Below, piece by piece: positions 1 through 10,542 of a stretch of 62,000 nucleotides of DNA; position 1 is the first letter of the stretch, and the number at the start of each line of letters is the position of its first letter. The notes beneath the pieces were generated by a model. That model saw nothing but the letters and a program-made list of their open reading frames with translations, did not search any database and was not told where the DNA came from. A program made the position numbers and the translations under genes. Source of the stretch: Symsagittifera roscoffensis (lineage: Eukaryota > Xenacoelomorpha > Acoela > Convolutidae); assembly GCF_963678635.1 (NCBI RefSeq), contig NC_087063.1, positions 19,846,701 through 19,908,700 on the forward strand, given 5' to 3'.

Positions 1-161
1 TCAATTATATTTTTCTGACTCAGAAACAACTTCAAATTCATCACAAAGAGGAAAAAGAAGAATAAAAAAGCAGTATAAACACAAACCAGTACATCTATAC
101 AACTGGAATCAACCAATTCGACACATTAATAATTACATATTAACAGTCATCGAACGAAAAA
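1..161 (+). other. Leader preceding gag-pol
   Basis: This is an A-rich untranslated stretch before the gag-pol start at 162. It shows no primer-binding site and no similarity by eye to the candidate 3' LTR at 16.5-17.0 kb, so the 5' LTR must lie further left. Confidence 0.4.
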
Positions 162-3100
162 ATGAGTTCAACGCACACCCCAGGTGACGAAACTCCAGAT
201 GATGATGAAATCTTTCCTTTTATAGTAGATGCAGATACTGATAGAGGACAACACATATTTTGTCAAAATTTACTCGTAAATTTATTTGAACCCGGAATCA
301 GTCCATGTAAAACAGAGTTCCCCGATGTAAAAATCAAAAGACAAATCATAGATCACTATCTAAAAGATATATGCAACATAACACAACAATATGGAATCTA
401 CTCTATAGAATTCACTTCCCCAAACCATAATAATAGAACATACACTATTCAAACAGACGACCTTGATTTAGAATTTTCAAAAGTTTTTTCAGAATATATA
501 AAAAGCATACAATACCATAACTCACAAAGAGCAAACTCCATTTTCACCAATGAAGTTTTCGCACTAATATATAGTTATATTTCGATATTAGAAAATGAAC
601 TCCCATTAACAAATGTCTCACCGACAGAAACATCTAAACATTTAAGAGTACGACATGAAATCACACTACTCTCTAGTTATTTAAACATCATTAAAGAAAA
701 TTTCACGAAAGACGACGTTTCACAACATACCAAACACGATTTACAAAAAATTTTAGCATGGTTCATAATAGATTATTTTACACACAATATTGATTTAATT
801 GCACAAGCAAGAAAAAATTTTAGACCCCAAAACTCGAACGATGATACAGCTATCACAGAACAATCAGATTATGTTTGGGACCCCGAATGGTCTCATCCCG
901 TATTTATAAACTTTCCACAATCAATCTCAAGTCAAGCAATAGGTACAATATCTTACATAAGAGATTATGTAAGAGTAATACCATTAACAATTGATGCAAC
1001 ACCATTAAACTATAATACATTTTTACCCGATACACAAAATAATAGTTTAAACTCTACAGTCATACACAATGAAAACCTCAATGGAACTAGGAATCTTACT
1101 CAACAAGATATACAGACACCATCACACTTCATAAATGAAGAAATTGTACACACAACAACTACACAACAAAGTATTTCACCAATACGCCCAAATTTAACAA
1201 CACCAAGAAATACAAATCCTTCACAAACACAGGTAACCTTACAATCAACCGTTAAACCTTCGATTGCCCCTAAATATTCACATATGGATTACCAAACATA
1301 CAAACCCATGACAATACCATCAAAAACACGCAAAACATTCACTAGAAACAACTTTGCAGACCATAATTATAATTATACACATCCATCAAAAACAAATTAT
1401 AAACCACAAAGAAATTTTAATCAATATACAAAACCTCGAAACTGGGATAACCCAACGGCCCAATATAATTCCACAAATTTTCAACCAAATCCTCCACAGG
1501 ATCGCAGTGAAAATTACCCATTTTTTCAACAAAATAAAAATAAAAAACAAACATCTTATCAAATGGATTATTTATCCTCAGATGAAGATTTCTTACAACC
1601 AGATATATTTGCACCAAATACTCAAGAATATCGTAGACAAGGAATACAGAAAACACGTACAAACCATAGAAATTTTTCTCCACAATCAATAGATGCACAA
1701 TATCAACAACCAATTCAACAACCAAATCCAATTAATATACAATCTTTTCAACCAATTCAACAACAAAATCCAATGACTACACACTCGTATCAACCATCAC
1801 AAATGCAAAATGAAATACCACTCCCGTATTATCTTCAACAACATGAAATAACAAGAAACCAACTTTCAAATTTTTCTCAAATGCCAAATGCAGCTGAATC
1901 ATTACAAATGACAATGAATCCATACCTTATGGGTGGATCATCAATAACATCAAATAAACCCTTAATGGTTTTCACAGGAACAGACCCTGAATACTCTGTA
2001 GAAGATTACTTAAATGCAGTAACAGCAAATTTAATTTTAAATATTGGACCTGAACCAATTAACACGCCACTACATCAAAACTGGATACATCGACGCACAG
2101 CGTTGATACAAACAACCTTAGATGGCGCAGCCCAAAAATGGTTTTCAGTACTACCTCAAGAAATAAAATCAAACTGGAAAAGATTTACACAAGAATTTTC
2201 AAAAATGTTTGACTCCGAAAGAAACAAACAACAACAAAGAGTTTTATGTAATGAAATTCGCAGATTACCAAACGAAACCATCAAGCAAATAGCAGTAAGA
2301 ATCGAAACACTAGTTCGAAAAGCATATTCACTAAATACACATGACTATAAAAACACTAAGATGACAGAAATCTTAATGATGACCTTAACACCACAATTAA
2401 GGAAAATAGCAATAAAAAAGAGAGCATCACATCCTTCTTCAATTCGAGAACCCGATTTAGATTTTAGAAAACTAGTAGACAAACTAGAACAAGCAGAAAT
2501 CACAATGAAATTAGAAGAAACGGAAAATCTGAAATTACAATACGTTAACAAAATTGAAACGACTCCCACTAATATTAATAATATACAAGAATCAGAAACA
2601 GATCTCATTGAAAAAATCACTGAAATACTCAATATTTACGAAAAGAACCCGAACTTTAAAGGCAAACCATCTTTCAAAAAATGGTGTAATTATTGCCGAC
2701 GATACGGACATAGTATTTCCGAATGTAGACAAAAACAACAAGATAGTCAAAATAAACCTCAAAAATACAAAGAACCAAATAAATCATTTTATCAATACAT
2801 GAAAAAAGATCAAAACCTACCAAACAAAAATGTATACAGCAACAACAGTTCAGGAAAACCACTCCCAAACAATACAAGCTATACAAGAAATCAATCTCCA
2901 TATAACTCAAGTTATAGAGGAAGATCACCAGAACGAAGAAACACGTATAATTCATCACAAAATCACTACAATAGACCGAATAGTCGAAATAACTACTCCA
3001 GATCAAATTCAAATACACAACGATTTGTTTCTAGATCTAATTCTCAATCAAGAAATAACTATTATCCAAACAACCAATCACGAAATTCATCATACAATAG

Positions 3101-6100
3101 GAATAGAAACTACTCCTATAATCGAAACAGAAGTTATTCAAACAACCGAAACCAGAATTACCCGAACAACCGATCAAGGAATAACTCATATAATAGATCG
3201 AACTATAACAGACCAAACAATAATTACCAAAACAGATCGCGAAATAATTCACAAAACCGACACCCAAGTTATAATAATCGCTATAGAAATTATTCCCAAT
3301 CACCACACCGAAATAATAATCACTACAATAACTCTAATAATCGTCACAGAAGCAGTACACCTAAACATCAAAGACAAATCAATCAAGTACAAGCTAACCC
3401 AGAAACAACATCAGACCCTCCAGGTATTGATGACACAGTAACTGATACGTTACAACTCAATCAAATAAACTGTACATCATCAGATTCAGAAAGTGATACT
3501 GAAAACACTCTTGATATCAATATGATAAAAGTCGAAAATGACTATGAATCTGTCATATATGAACAACCCTTTCCATCACATATATATGAAAATCAAGCAC
3601 AAATTCTTCAAAATCATTACACTACACCCATAAATTCCACACCAACGACGCAAGAAACAAATGAGATAAACACTACAAATCAAACCAATAAAAATACCAA
3701 AACAAAATGCTTGAATACAAACCACATTTATCAAAATATACAAAAAGAACAACCCAAAGAAAAAATTTGGACAATACCATTTCTCTTAGAAAGCCCAAGA
3801 AATAAAGAATTTCAACCACCAGACCTTGAAATAGATTTTTTAATTGATTCAGGAGCAGAATCAAACATAATAAACATTCCCACATGGAATGAAATAAAAA
3901 TCTTACACCCAAAGCTAACACCTCTTGAAACCTCCAGCAAACTAGCGACAGCACAAGGATCAACATTGATAAACTACGGAAAAATCCAATTATTTCTCCT
4001 CCCTACCAGAACAATGGAACAAAGTAAAATTTTAAATAAGCCATTTAAACAAATATTCCATATCACCGATATTAAATATAATATCATTGGAATACCATTT
4101 ATTTCAAAGTATATACCAACAATTAACATACTAAATAGTAAAATATTAATCAAAGATAAATATACAAAAACAAAAGAAACATCCTTAACATTTTTTCAAA
4201 GATTGAATAAACAACCACCATTCTTTTCAAAATTTTATCCGATATTTAACCAACAAAGAAAACACCTGAAACCACTATCAGGAAACATCTATAATTTTTC
4301 AATCAAACAAGTTCACCAATATGATAAAGCACAAAACAAACAAAAATTTTATATGTCAGATTTTGAATTCAAACCGATTCATAAATTTTTCAAAATCACA
4401 ATCTCTTCAATAAAATATTTGAAAAATTCGAATTCAGATATCATCTCCTTACATGTCTATAACAACACACCTTACCAAGTAACATTACCATTAGGACTTT
4501 TAGGATATTGTGAAACCAACGCAACAATATCACCAATACACGAAAAAGCCTATCGCGTAAATAATATACTCCAATTACTAGATATTTGCCAATCTACAAT
4601 TCTTAATGAAGAATTATCTATAAATAATATAATAAGTAACGAAAACAGAAATACGGATTATTTCACAAAAACTCCATATTTCAAACCTACATTCAACATC
4701 AGTAACTACACAGAGGACCAACAGAAATTTTTAACAATGTTTAATTTCCAACATTCACAAATAACACAAGACGAATTTGAAAAGTTAGCCAAACAGCTAA
4801 TTCAATATTCATCAGTCTATGCAACATCAAAATTCGATGTTGGCAAAATCAGTTCATCACTACATCTCCCATTAAAACCAGACGCAGTTTTCAAAAAACA
4901 AAGAGCAAGTAAAGTACCAATTCACTTACATGATAAAGTAAACAGATTACTCGATATTTTAGAGCAATACAACATTATATCACCGGTTAATAAAGAAGAA
5001 CAACCAAAAGGCAACACATTCATCAACCCCGTTATCATTCTAGCTAAAGGAGAATCGTTAAAAATCGTTCTCGATGCTAGATACCTCAATTCACTCATAG
5101 ATGAATCAAAATGTAATTGGCCCATTGAACCAATACAAGTTATTTTAACAAAAATAAACGGCAAATACTTCACAACCGCCGACATGAATAGTGCATACAA
5201 TCAAATGCCACTAGATGAACAATCACGACGTTTAACACAATTTGTTATCGGAAACCAACAATATGAATTCAACCGCTTATTCTATGGAATATCCATAGGA
5301 CCAGCAGCATTTTCAGCCTTTATGAGCAAAATTTTTAGACCACTAATACTCAAGAAAAACGCAATCACCTATTTAGACGATGTTTTTATGCAATCACAAA
5401 CAAAAGACGAAATGTTCAAAGTTTTAGAAACATATCACCAAATACTTCAGAACGAAAATCTGAAGGCCGCCCCCGATAAATCACACTTCTTTTTGACTAG
5501 AGTTAAATTCTTAGGACATAATATAGAAAGAAAAACAATCACTCCACTGAAATCACGCATTGACGCTATTCAAAAACTTCAACCACCAACAAATAAAAAG
5601 AAAATCCAAGAGTTCCTTGGAATGTTAAACTTTTTAAGTAAATATGTTTATAAAATGCAATTATACCTACGACCATTTTATAACATCCTTAGACAACAAA
5701 ACAACTTTGAATGGAATACAGAACATCAAACACGATTCGAAGAAATAAAGAAACTTTTAACTGAACAAATTTCAAACACAATTCCAGACCCTGATCAACC
5801 ATTTTATGCAATGTGCGATGCTTCGAACTTTGGCATCGGCGCAGCATTATTACAATCACATAATGGTACAAATAAAATGAACCTCATATCAGCAAATTCT
5901 CGATTATTCACTCAAGCAGAGCTACGACTCTCAACTCTAATGAGAGAATGTACAGCCATAATATATACACTTACAGAATATGAATTTCTGATACTTGGAT
6001 CAAAACATCCCACAGTTTTGTTCACAGACCACAAACCAATCATCTTTCTTTTTACACAGAAATCTAACCCAAACCACCGAGTTTACAGATTTCAACTAAT

Positions 6101-8384
6101 TCTAATGAAATTTCCAAACTTACATATAGTTTGGACTGCAGGAAAAAATCTTGCATTACCAGACACCTTAAGTCGAAATACACCACCTGAATTACTTACA
6201 CGAAAAACAACAGTTGAAATACCCAAAAATATAAAATTCTACCTTGCAGAAAACGAAACATCACCTCGATTAGAATGCAAATATGCAGTAAAAACTGATA
6301 TTGAACAATCACAAATAAATAATTTACAACATTTCCCACTTTATTTAGATTGTCAAAATAATCATTATGAAGTTGACCTACTTGGAACATCAACTTTTAA
6401 ACCAATTCCATATTCTCAATGGATAAAAAATAACACCCAACAAAAACGAACAAAACAACACCTACCTAAAAAAGACCATTTTCCACTAATTGAAAAAGAA
6501 GATTTAACTGATAAAATAAATTTATCAGGACCACAAACAAATGATTCAAAATACACAATAAATCAAGTTTTTGACCTTCACGACCCACTTGATACAATAC
6601 CCTTATCTAAATTCGAAATTGAAAACATTTTTCTCCCCCCAACAGAAACAATTACAATTTCAACACTGAAACAATATCAAAACCTTGACCCAGTAATTCG
6701 ACAACTAAAATCATGGCACAAATATAAAACTAAACCTATCAAAGCAGATTCAACCATTCTAGGAAACAAAACACTCCTCCGATACTTTCGCAAGTTTAAC
6801 AATACAACAATTAACGAAAATACAGACCTTTTAGAGTACAACCTTAATGAATCTACAGTTCCCTGTCTCCCTATAAGTATGATTCTTATAGCTTTTAATA
6901 TTTCACATACACAAAACATTAAAGGACACTCTGGATCAGAGAAAACATATTCAAATTTTATACAAAATTTTTACTTCCCAAATGCACCAATTTGGATAAA
7001 AGTACTATGCAATGATTGTATAGTATGTCAATTAAATAAACCTTACCCAAATCAAAAACAAATAGCACAAAAACAAGATTTTAAAGGACAAAGTTTATAC
7101 TTTAATCATCGTATCTCATTTGATACTAAAGGACCAATTTCACCCTCATCAGAAGGAAACTCCTACATTATGGTAATTGTTGACGCATTTACACATTATG
7201 TAGCACTTAACCCAGTACCACATTGTAACGCTTATTACGCATACACAACACTTTATGAACACTGGATAGCAAAATTTGGACTACCAGAAATTTTAGTCAC
7301 AGACAATGGTACAGAATTCATAAATAATGAAATAATAACACTATGTCATTTATACAACATTAAACACAAACCACGTACATCTCATGCACCTTGGACAAAC
7401 GGCTTAGTCGAAGGTATGAACCGTTCACTACAAGAATATCTTAGATGTATCATCAACGGAAATGATACCAAATATACCGAATGGTCAGCAGATGTAAAAT
7501 TATTTCCATTAGCATATAATTCACAAATCACGACAACTTTAGGAATGTCACCATACGAAATGGTTTTCAACCAAAAGCCACGCAAACCAATAATGTTTAC
7601 AGCAAATTCCCATAAAAACGCACAAGGTTATTGTCAACCAAATAAAGACTCAATTTGTTATAACCTACCATTACATACGCACGATGAAGATCATTTTCAT
7701 CACCCACAAATCCTTAAATTAGCCTCCGGTACACACACCGAATGGATTTTAAATAGAGATAAGAAACACAATGAAATTTACCAAAAAATAACGAAAAAGT
7801 TATTACAAAGACAAAACATAAATGAACAAATCAATTCACGTTTTACACCAGCTTCCGATTTAAAAATTGGAACATTTGTTTTAATACCTAATTTTAATAC
7901 TCAAAAAGGAATTTCTAAAAAATTACAACCCCTCCGAAAAGGACCCTATCAAATAATTGCAAAACCCACAGATGTCACATATAAAATTATCGACTCAAAC
8001 AAAAAAGAAATCGTTCAGCATCGAAACAACCTATTACCTTATTACCCAAAAGAATACGCACTCCGCGAATTAACCCAATTATATTCTTTCACAGGATTAA
8101 AAATTATTCAAAACGAACCACATCTGAAAAACACAGAACAAAATGATAACCCCACCGAAAATCAAAACACAAAACCAATCGCTACCAAAAACAATACACA
8201 AAACCATAAAGAATCTCCAAAACAAAGAAAAAATAGAAAAATGACAGAACAAATAATACCCCAAGAAGAAATAGACAAATCAGAACATAGAAAGACAACA
8301 AGACTCCGAAATCAACCACGTAAAAACTACAAAATGTTCATCCCCCAATCTAAAATATTAAAGAAAGTAGAATTTAAAAAGTAA
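162..8384 (+). CDS. gag-pol: Gag-Pol polyprotein (2740 aa, single frame)
   Basis: Encodes the structural and replication enzymes of the retroelement. Seen, with rough residue positions: unassigned N-terminal region 1-600; Gag capsid-like domain about 600-800; CCHC zinc knuckle 842-855 (C-x2-C-x4-H-x4-C); a long Asn/Arg/Tyr/Ser-rich low-complexity stretch about 900-1080; retropepsin motif starting at catalytic Asp 1229 (LIDSGAES); reverse transcriptase with Asp 1674 and YLDD at 1737-1740; RNase H from about Asp 1886; integrase with zinc site His 2249, His 2256, Cys 2286, Cys 2289 and catalytic Asp 2321, Asp 2381, Glu 2417 (35 residues between the last two); GPY/F-like segment at about 2594. 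Every catalytic residue is present. Gag and Pol are fused without a frameshift or stop, so their ratio must be set another way. ATG 162 is the first ATG of the open frame. A GT donor-like site lies 22 nt after the start. Confidence 0.95.
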   Translation: MSSTHTPGDETPDDDEIFPFIVDADTDRGQHIFCQNLLVNLFEPGISPCKTEFPDVKIKRQIIDHYLKDICNITQQYGIYSIEFTSPNHNNRTYTIQTDDLDLEFSKVFSEYIKSIQYHNSQRANSIFTNEVFALIYSYISILENELPLTNVSPTETSKHLRVRHEITLLSSYLNIIKENFTKDDVSQHTKHDLQKILAWFIIDYFTHNIDLIAQARKNFRPQNSNDDTAITEQSDYVWDPEWSHPVFINFPQSISSQAIGTISYIRDYVRVIPLTIDATPLNYNTFLPDTQNNSLNSTVIHNENLNGTRNLTQQDIQTPSHFINEEIVHTTTTQQSISPIRPNLTTPRNTNPSQTQVTLQSTVKPSIAPKYSHMDYQTYKPMTIPSKTRKTFTRNNFADHNYNYTHPSKTNYKPQRNFNQYTKPRNWDNPTAQYNSTNFQPNPPQDRSENYPFFQQNKNKKQTSYQMDYLSSDEDFLQPDIFAPNTQEYRRQGIQKTRTNHRNFSPQSIDAQYQQPIQQPNPINIQSFQPIQQQNPMTTHSYQPSQMQNEIPLPYYLQQHEITRNQLSNFSQMPNAAESLQMTMNPYLMGGSSITSNKPLMVFTGTDPEYSVEDYLNAVTANLILNIGPEPINTPLHQNWIHRRTALIQTTLDGAAQKWFSVLPQEIKSNWKRFTQEFSKMFDSERNKQQQRVLCNEIRRLPNETIKQIAVRIETLVRKAYSLNTHDYKNTKMTEILMMTLTPQLRKIAIKKRASHPSSIREPDLDFRKLVDKLEQAEITMKLEETENLKLQYVNKIETTPTNINNIQESETDLIEKITEILNIYEKNPNFKGKPSFKKWCNYCRRYGHSISECRQKQQDSQNKPQKYKEPNKSFYQYMKKDQNLPNKNVYSNNSSGKPLPNNTSYTRNQSPYNSSYRGRSPERRNTYNSSQNHYNRPNSRNNYSRSNSNTQRFVSRSNSQSRNNYYPNNQSRNSSYNRNRNYSYNRNRSYSNNRNQNYPNNRSRNNSYNRSNYNRPNNNYQNRSRNNSQNRHPSYNNRYRNYSQSPHRNNNHYNNSNNRHRSSTPKHQRQINQVQANPETTSDPPGIDDTVTDTLQLNQINCTSSDSESDTENTLDINMIKVENDYESVIYEQPFPSHIYENQAQILQNHYTTPINSTPTTQETNEINTTNQTNKNTKTKCLNTNHIYQNIQKEQPKEKIWTIPFLLESPRNKEFQPPDLEIDFLIDSGAESNIINIPTWNEIKILHPKLTPLETSSKLATAQGSTLINYGKIQLFLLPTRTMEQSKILNKPFKQIFHITDIKYNIIGIPFISKYIPTINILNSKILIKDKYTKTKETSLTFFQRLNKQPPFFSKFYPIFNQQRKHLKPLSGNIYNFSIKQVHQYDKAQNKQKFYMSDFEFKPIHKFFKITISSIKYLKNSNSDIISLHVYNNTPYQVTLPLGLLGYCETNATISPIHEKAYRVNNILQLLDICQSTILNEELSINNIISNENRNTDYFTKTPYFKPTFNISNYTEDQQKFLTMFNFQHSQITQDEFEKLAKQLIQYSSVYATSKFDVGKISSSLHLPLKPDAVFKKQRASKVPIHLHDKVNRLLDILEQYNIISPVNKEEQPKGNTFINPVIILAKGESLKIVLDARYLNSLIDESKCNWPIEPIQVILTKINGKYFTTADMNSAYNQMPLDEQSRRLTQFVIGNQQYEFNRLFYGISIGPAAFSAFMSKIFRPLILKKNAITYLDDVFMQSQTKDEMFKVLETYHQILQNENLKAAPDKSHFFLTRVKFLGHNIERKTITPLKSRIDAIQKLQPPTNKKKIQEFLGMLNFLSKYVYKMQLYLRPFYNILRQQNNFEWNTEHQTRFEEIKKLLTEQISNTIPDPDQPFYAMCDASNFGIGAALLQSHNGTNKMNLISANSRLFTQAELRLSTLMRECTAIIYTLTEYEFLILGSKHPTVLFTDHKPIIFLFTQKSNPNHRVYRFQLILMKFPNLHIVWTAGKNLALPDTLSRNTPPELLTRKTTVEIPKNIKFYLAENETSPRLECKYAVKTDIEQSQINNLQHFPLYLDCQNNHYEVDLLGTSTFKPIPYSQWIKNNTQQKRTKQHLPKKDHFPLIEKEDLTDKINLSGPQTNDSKYTINQVFDLHDPLDTIPLSKFEIENIFLPPTETITISTLKQYQNLDPVIRQLKSWHKYKTKPIKADSTILGNKTLLRYFRKFNNTTINENTDLLEYNLNESTVPCLPISMILIAFNISHTQNIKGHSGSEKTYSNFIQNFYFPNAPIWIKVLCNDCIVCQLNKPYPNQKQIAQKQDFKGQSLYFNHRISFDTKGPISPSSEGNSYIMVIVDAFTHYVALNPVPHCNAYYAYTTLYEHWIAKFGLPEILVTDNGTEFINNEIITLCHLYNIKHKPRTSHAPWTNGLVEGMNRSLQEYLRCIINGNDTKYTEWSADVKLFPLAYNSQITTTLGMSPYEMVFNQKPRKPIMFTANSHKNAQGYCQPNKDSICYNLPLHTHDEDHFHHPQILKLASGTHTEWILNRDKKHNEIYQKITKKLLQRQNINEQINSRFTPASDLKIGTFVLIPNFNTQKGISKKLQPLRKGPYQIIAKPTDVTYKIIDSNKKEIVQHRNNLLPYYPKEYALRELTQLYSFTGLKIIQNEPHLKNTEQNDNPTENQNTKPIATKNNTQNHKESPKQRKNRKMTEQIIPQEEIDKSEHRKTTRLRNQPRKNYKMFIPQSKILKKVEFKK

Positions 8385-8984
8385 TTTTAAAATTTTATAC
8401 TTCACAATCTTGAAACCTCCGTAACATTTTTCATTTCCATTTTTCAAAATAACATGCTCACAAGTACGCAATAATTCTAGTTCAAAATAGACCAATAGGA
8501 TTCATCCAATCCGCCACTTTCTCTAACTCAAACTAAGATCAATTAGACGAATAATCTAGAACTCCAGGCACATCTCTAACTATAACTTTACAACCTCCAG
8601 GTCAAAAATAAGCAAACCACTCCAACTTGACAGCTAAAATAAATATCACCATAATACCGTACCCCTCCCTTATCTAATAACCCAAAGATCAACAATATTT
8701 CCCCAACTCAGACCACGAATACCCCCAAAACAAATTTGATAACTTAGCCTAAAGTCACAAAATGAAGATTTTAATTAGCCTAAAGTATAAAAATCTCACC
8801 ATACCCCGGATCATTTGACAAACAAAAATAAAGAAAAAGACGACCTCCCAGTCACCATGAAAATTGCCCCCAACAATTTTTTACGAAACTCAACCCACTT
8901 GTCAAAAAACTAATAAATAATTCGACCACACTAGAAAATCGCCTCAAACAGCAAAAAATATTCGACAAAGAGATCATTTCTTAA
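8385..8984 (+). other. Non-coding spacer between gag-pol and the 3' ORF block
   Basis: About 600 bases, rich in A, C and T and poor in G like the rest of the element. No ORF of note and no recognisable motif. It could carry splice or translation signals for the downstream block, but nothing specific can be pointed to. Confidence 0.4.
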
Positions 8985-9215
8985 ATGCTTTTCTCTCAAA
9001 CAGTCGCTCAAATATTTATCAATTTTAAACATTTTTTTTCAATACTTCAAGTCTTTATAATCTTTCTTTTTGATATCATCGAATCTTTTCTAATAATCAT
9101 AATAATTTTTTGTAACATTTTTTTAATTTTCTACACAATAATTGAACTATTCCTCCAACTTTCCAAAACCCTTGAATATATCCACAGGTACGATTTTAAC
9201 AACTTGTCTAAATGA
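8985..9215 (+). CDS. Small hydrophobic membrane protein, 76 aa
   Basis: Function not recognised. Almost the whole middle (about residues 17-58) is Ile/Phe/Leu-rich and can form one long or two short membrane segments, followed by a polar C-terminus. The stop codon overlaps the start of the next small ORF in an ATGA, which supports coupled translation and argues that the frame is real. The local composition is T-rich, unlike the A-rich neighbours, as expected for hydrophobic codons. Small membrane ORFs are known in some retrovirus-like elements, where a membrane or release role has been suggested; that would be inference here. A chance open frame in T-rich DNA is the alternative. Confidence 0.45.
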   Translation: MLFSQTVAQIFINFKHFFSILQVFIIFLFDIIESFLIIIIIFCNIFLIFYTIIELFLQLSKTLEYIHRYDFNNLSK

Positions 9216-9400
9216 TACGAACAATTTTCAGTAGAACTGATATTTTTTTATTGTTTGTAATTTTCATAACATTTCTATCATCCCTCATTTTGACAATATG
9301 TAAATGTATAAAGAAAGCAATCATTACATTTGCCCTAGCAACAATTTTTCTAATTCTTTTTTTAGAAGAATATTATAATAAACATAAACCCTCTCACTAA
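9212..9400 (+). CDS. Small two-span membrane protein, 62 aa
   Basis: Function not recognised. Two hydrophobic segments (about residues 11-30 and 36-51) are separated by a short Cys/Lys turn (ICKCIKK), and the C-terminus is polar and basic. This hairpin-like topology with a positively charged loop resembles viroporin-type small membrane proteins in general layout only. The start codon is inside the stop of the preceding ORF (ATGA at 9212-9215). The next open frame begins 6 bases after this stop, so the two small ORFs and the following frame form a compact block. Confidence 0.45.
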   Translation: MIRTIFSRTDIFLLFVIFITFLSSLILTICKCIKKAIITFALATIFLILFLEEYYNKHKPSH

Positions 9401-9405
9401 AGTAA

Positions 9406-10542
9406 CAATTTAAAAATCCATCAAAAATTGCTACCCAACAGTCACAGAATCAGTCTTCACCGACATCATCCCAAGATAATCCAACACCACCTTCAACTAC
9501 TCAAAACCCTCAAACATCTACACGAATTTCTTTTCAAGACAATCCATACACCTTTGAAGAAAGGCACGCTCGTTTATCTGAACCACTAGAACCAGTTCAA
9601 CGACAAGCATCCCTAAGTGAACCAACATATAATCTTTACCCAACACTACCACAAGAACTAAGTAGAATACGAAACCTTAGTCAAAACCAAAACACAGCAG
9701 AAATAAATAGACAAATTATACATCCTCGACGAAATAGAAATTTTCAAACTCCCCGAGTTCATTTTGATATACCTCAATCCCCAACACAAACCACTCCAGA
9801 AAACACCACTGGTATCACACCAGAAACTCCTACACTTTTTTCACAACGAAGCACTTCAAGTCTACCTTCAGACTACTTAGGTTCAACACCAACATCTGAA
9901 CAGATACGTGAAAATCCCTTTAACCCCCCAAACCTAACATCACGACTGCCATATTGGACTACAAATTCATTCACACAAGGTGAACCAAATTTAGTCAATG
10001 ACCCCATAGATATTTCTACGGATACAACAACATCCTCATCACTACCAGAAACATTATCACTACCATCAACACCATCAATAAGTCAATTTTCACCACTACC
10101 CTTTAACTTAAATTTTCCAAATAATCTCGACGCCAGATATCGAGAACAATCATCAATAAATATTCCTTTAAGATTAGATTGGAATACATTCACAGCACCT
10201 CCACCACTATTTGGACAACATCAAGAAAGTAACCGCCTTCATAACTGGGCACTTAATAGATTACAATATCGCCAAGATATTCACAACGATATCCGTGATC
10301 ACAATATTCAAATACTCCAACAAAACAGTTTACAATTAAAATTTGAAATCACAGTTAAGTTAAATAATATTACCCAACATCCCTACCCATTAAATCCACC
10401 TAACATAACAGCTCAATCACTACCACCACCGTTTATAACTACTGAAGTAATATACAAATACGACAGATACACTAAAAACACAATTGGTTACATTACATTT
10501 TATAATCCATACTCAGGATTATCATACACATGTATATTCTAA
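9406..10542 (+). CDS. 378-codon open frame without an ATG; Pro/Ser/Thr/Gln-rich protein
   Basis: Seen: the frame is open from the codon after the stop at 9403-9405 to the TAA at 10540-10542, with no in-frame ATG. The protein is rich in Pro, Thr, Ser, Gln and Asn for about 250 residues and then has a more ordered C-terminal part. Composition matches the flanking ORFs, and the end overlaps the env start by 13 bases, so it is very probably coding. How it starts is unclear. One possibility is splicing from the donor-like CAG/GTGACG after position 183, just inside gag, to an acceptor-like site after 9475; both interrupt a codon after its first base, so the frame would be kept. A non-ATG start or frameshifting from the small ORF upstream are alternatives. 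No family recognised. Confidence 0.6.
   Translation, partial: QFKNPSKIATQQSQNQSSPTSSQDNPTPPSTTQNPQTSTRISFQDNPYTFEERHARLSEPLEPVQRQASLSEPTYNLYPTLPQELSRIRNLSQNQNTAEINRQIIHPRRNRNFQTPRVHFDIPQSPTQTTPENTTGITPETPTLFSQRSTSSLPSDYLGSTPTSEQIRENPFNPPNLTSRLPYWTTNSFTQGEPNLVNDPIDISTDTTTSSSLPETLSLPSTPSISQFSPLPFNLNFPNNLDARYREQSSINIPLRLDWNTFTAPPPLFGQHQESNRLHNWALNRLQYRQDIHNDIRDHNIQILQQNSLQLKFEITVKLNNITQHPYPLNPPNITAQSLPPPFITTEVIYKYDRYTKNTIGYITFYNPYSGLSYTCIF

Noticed and set aside
2830-3441. 203-codon plus-strand frame overlapping gag-pol
   Set aside because: Shadow of the Asn/Arg/Ser/Tyr-rich repetitive tract read in another frame; composition is Ile/Thr-rich nonsense and there is no independent support.
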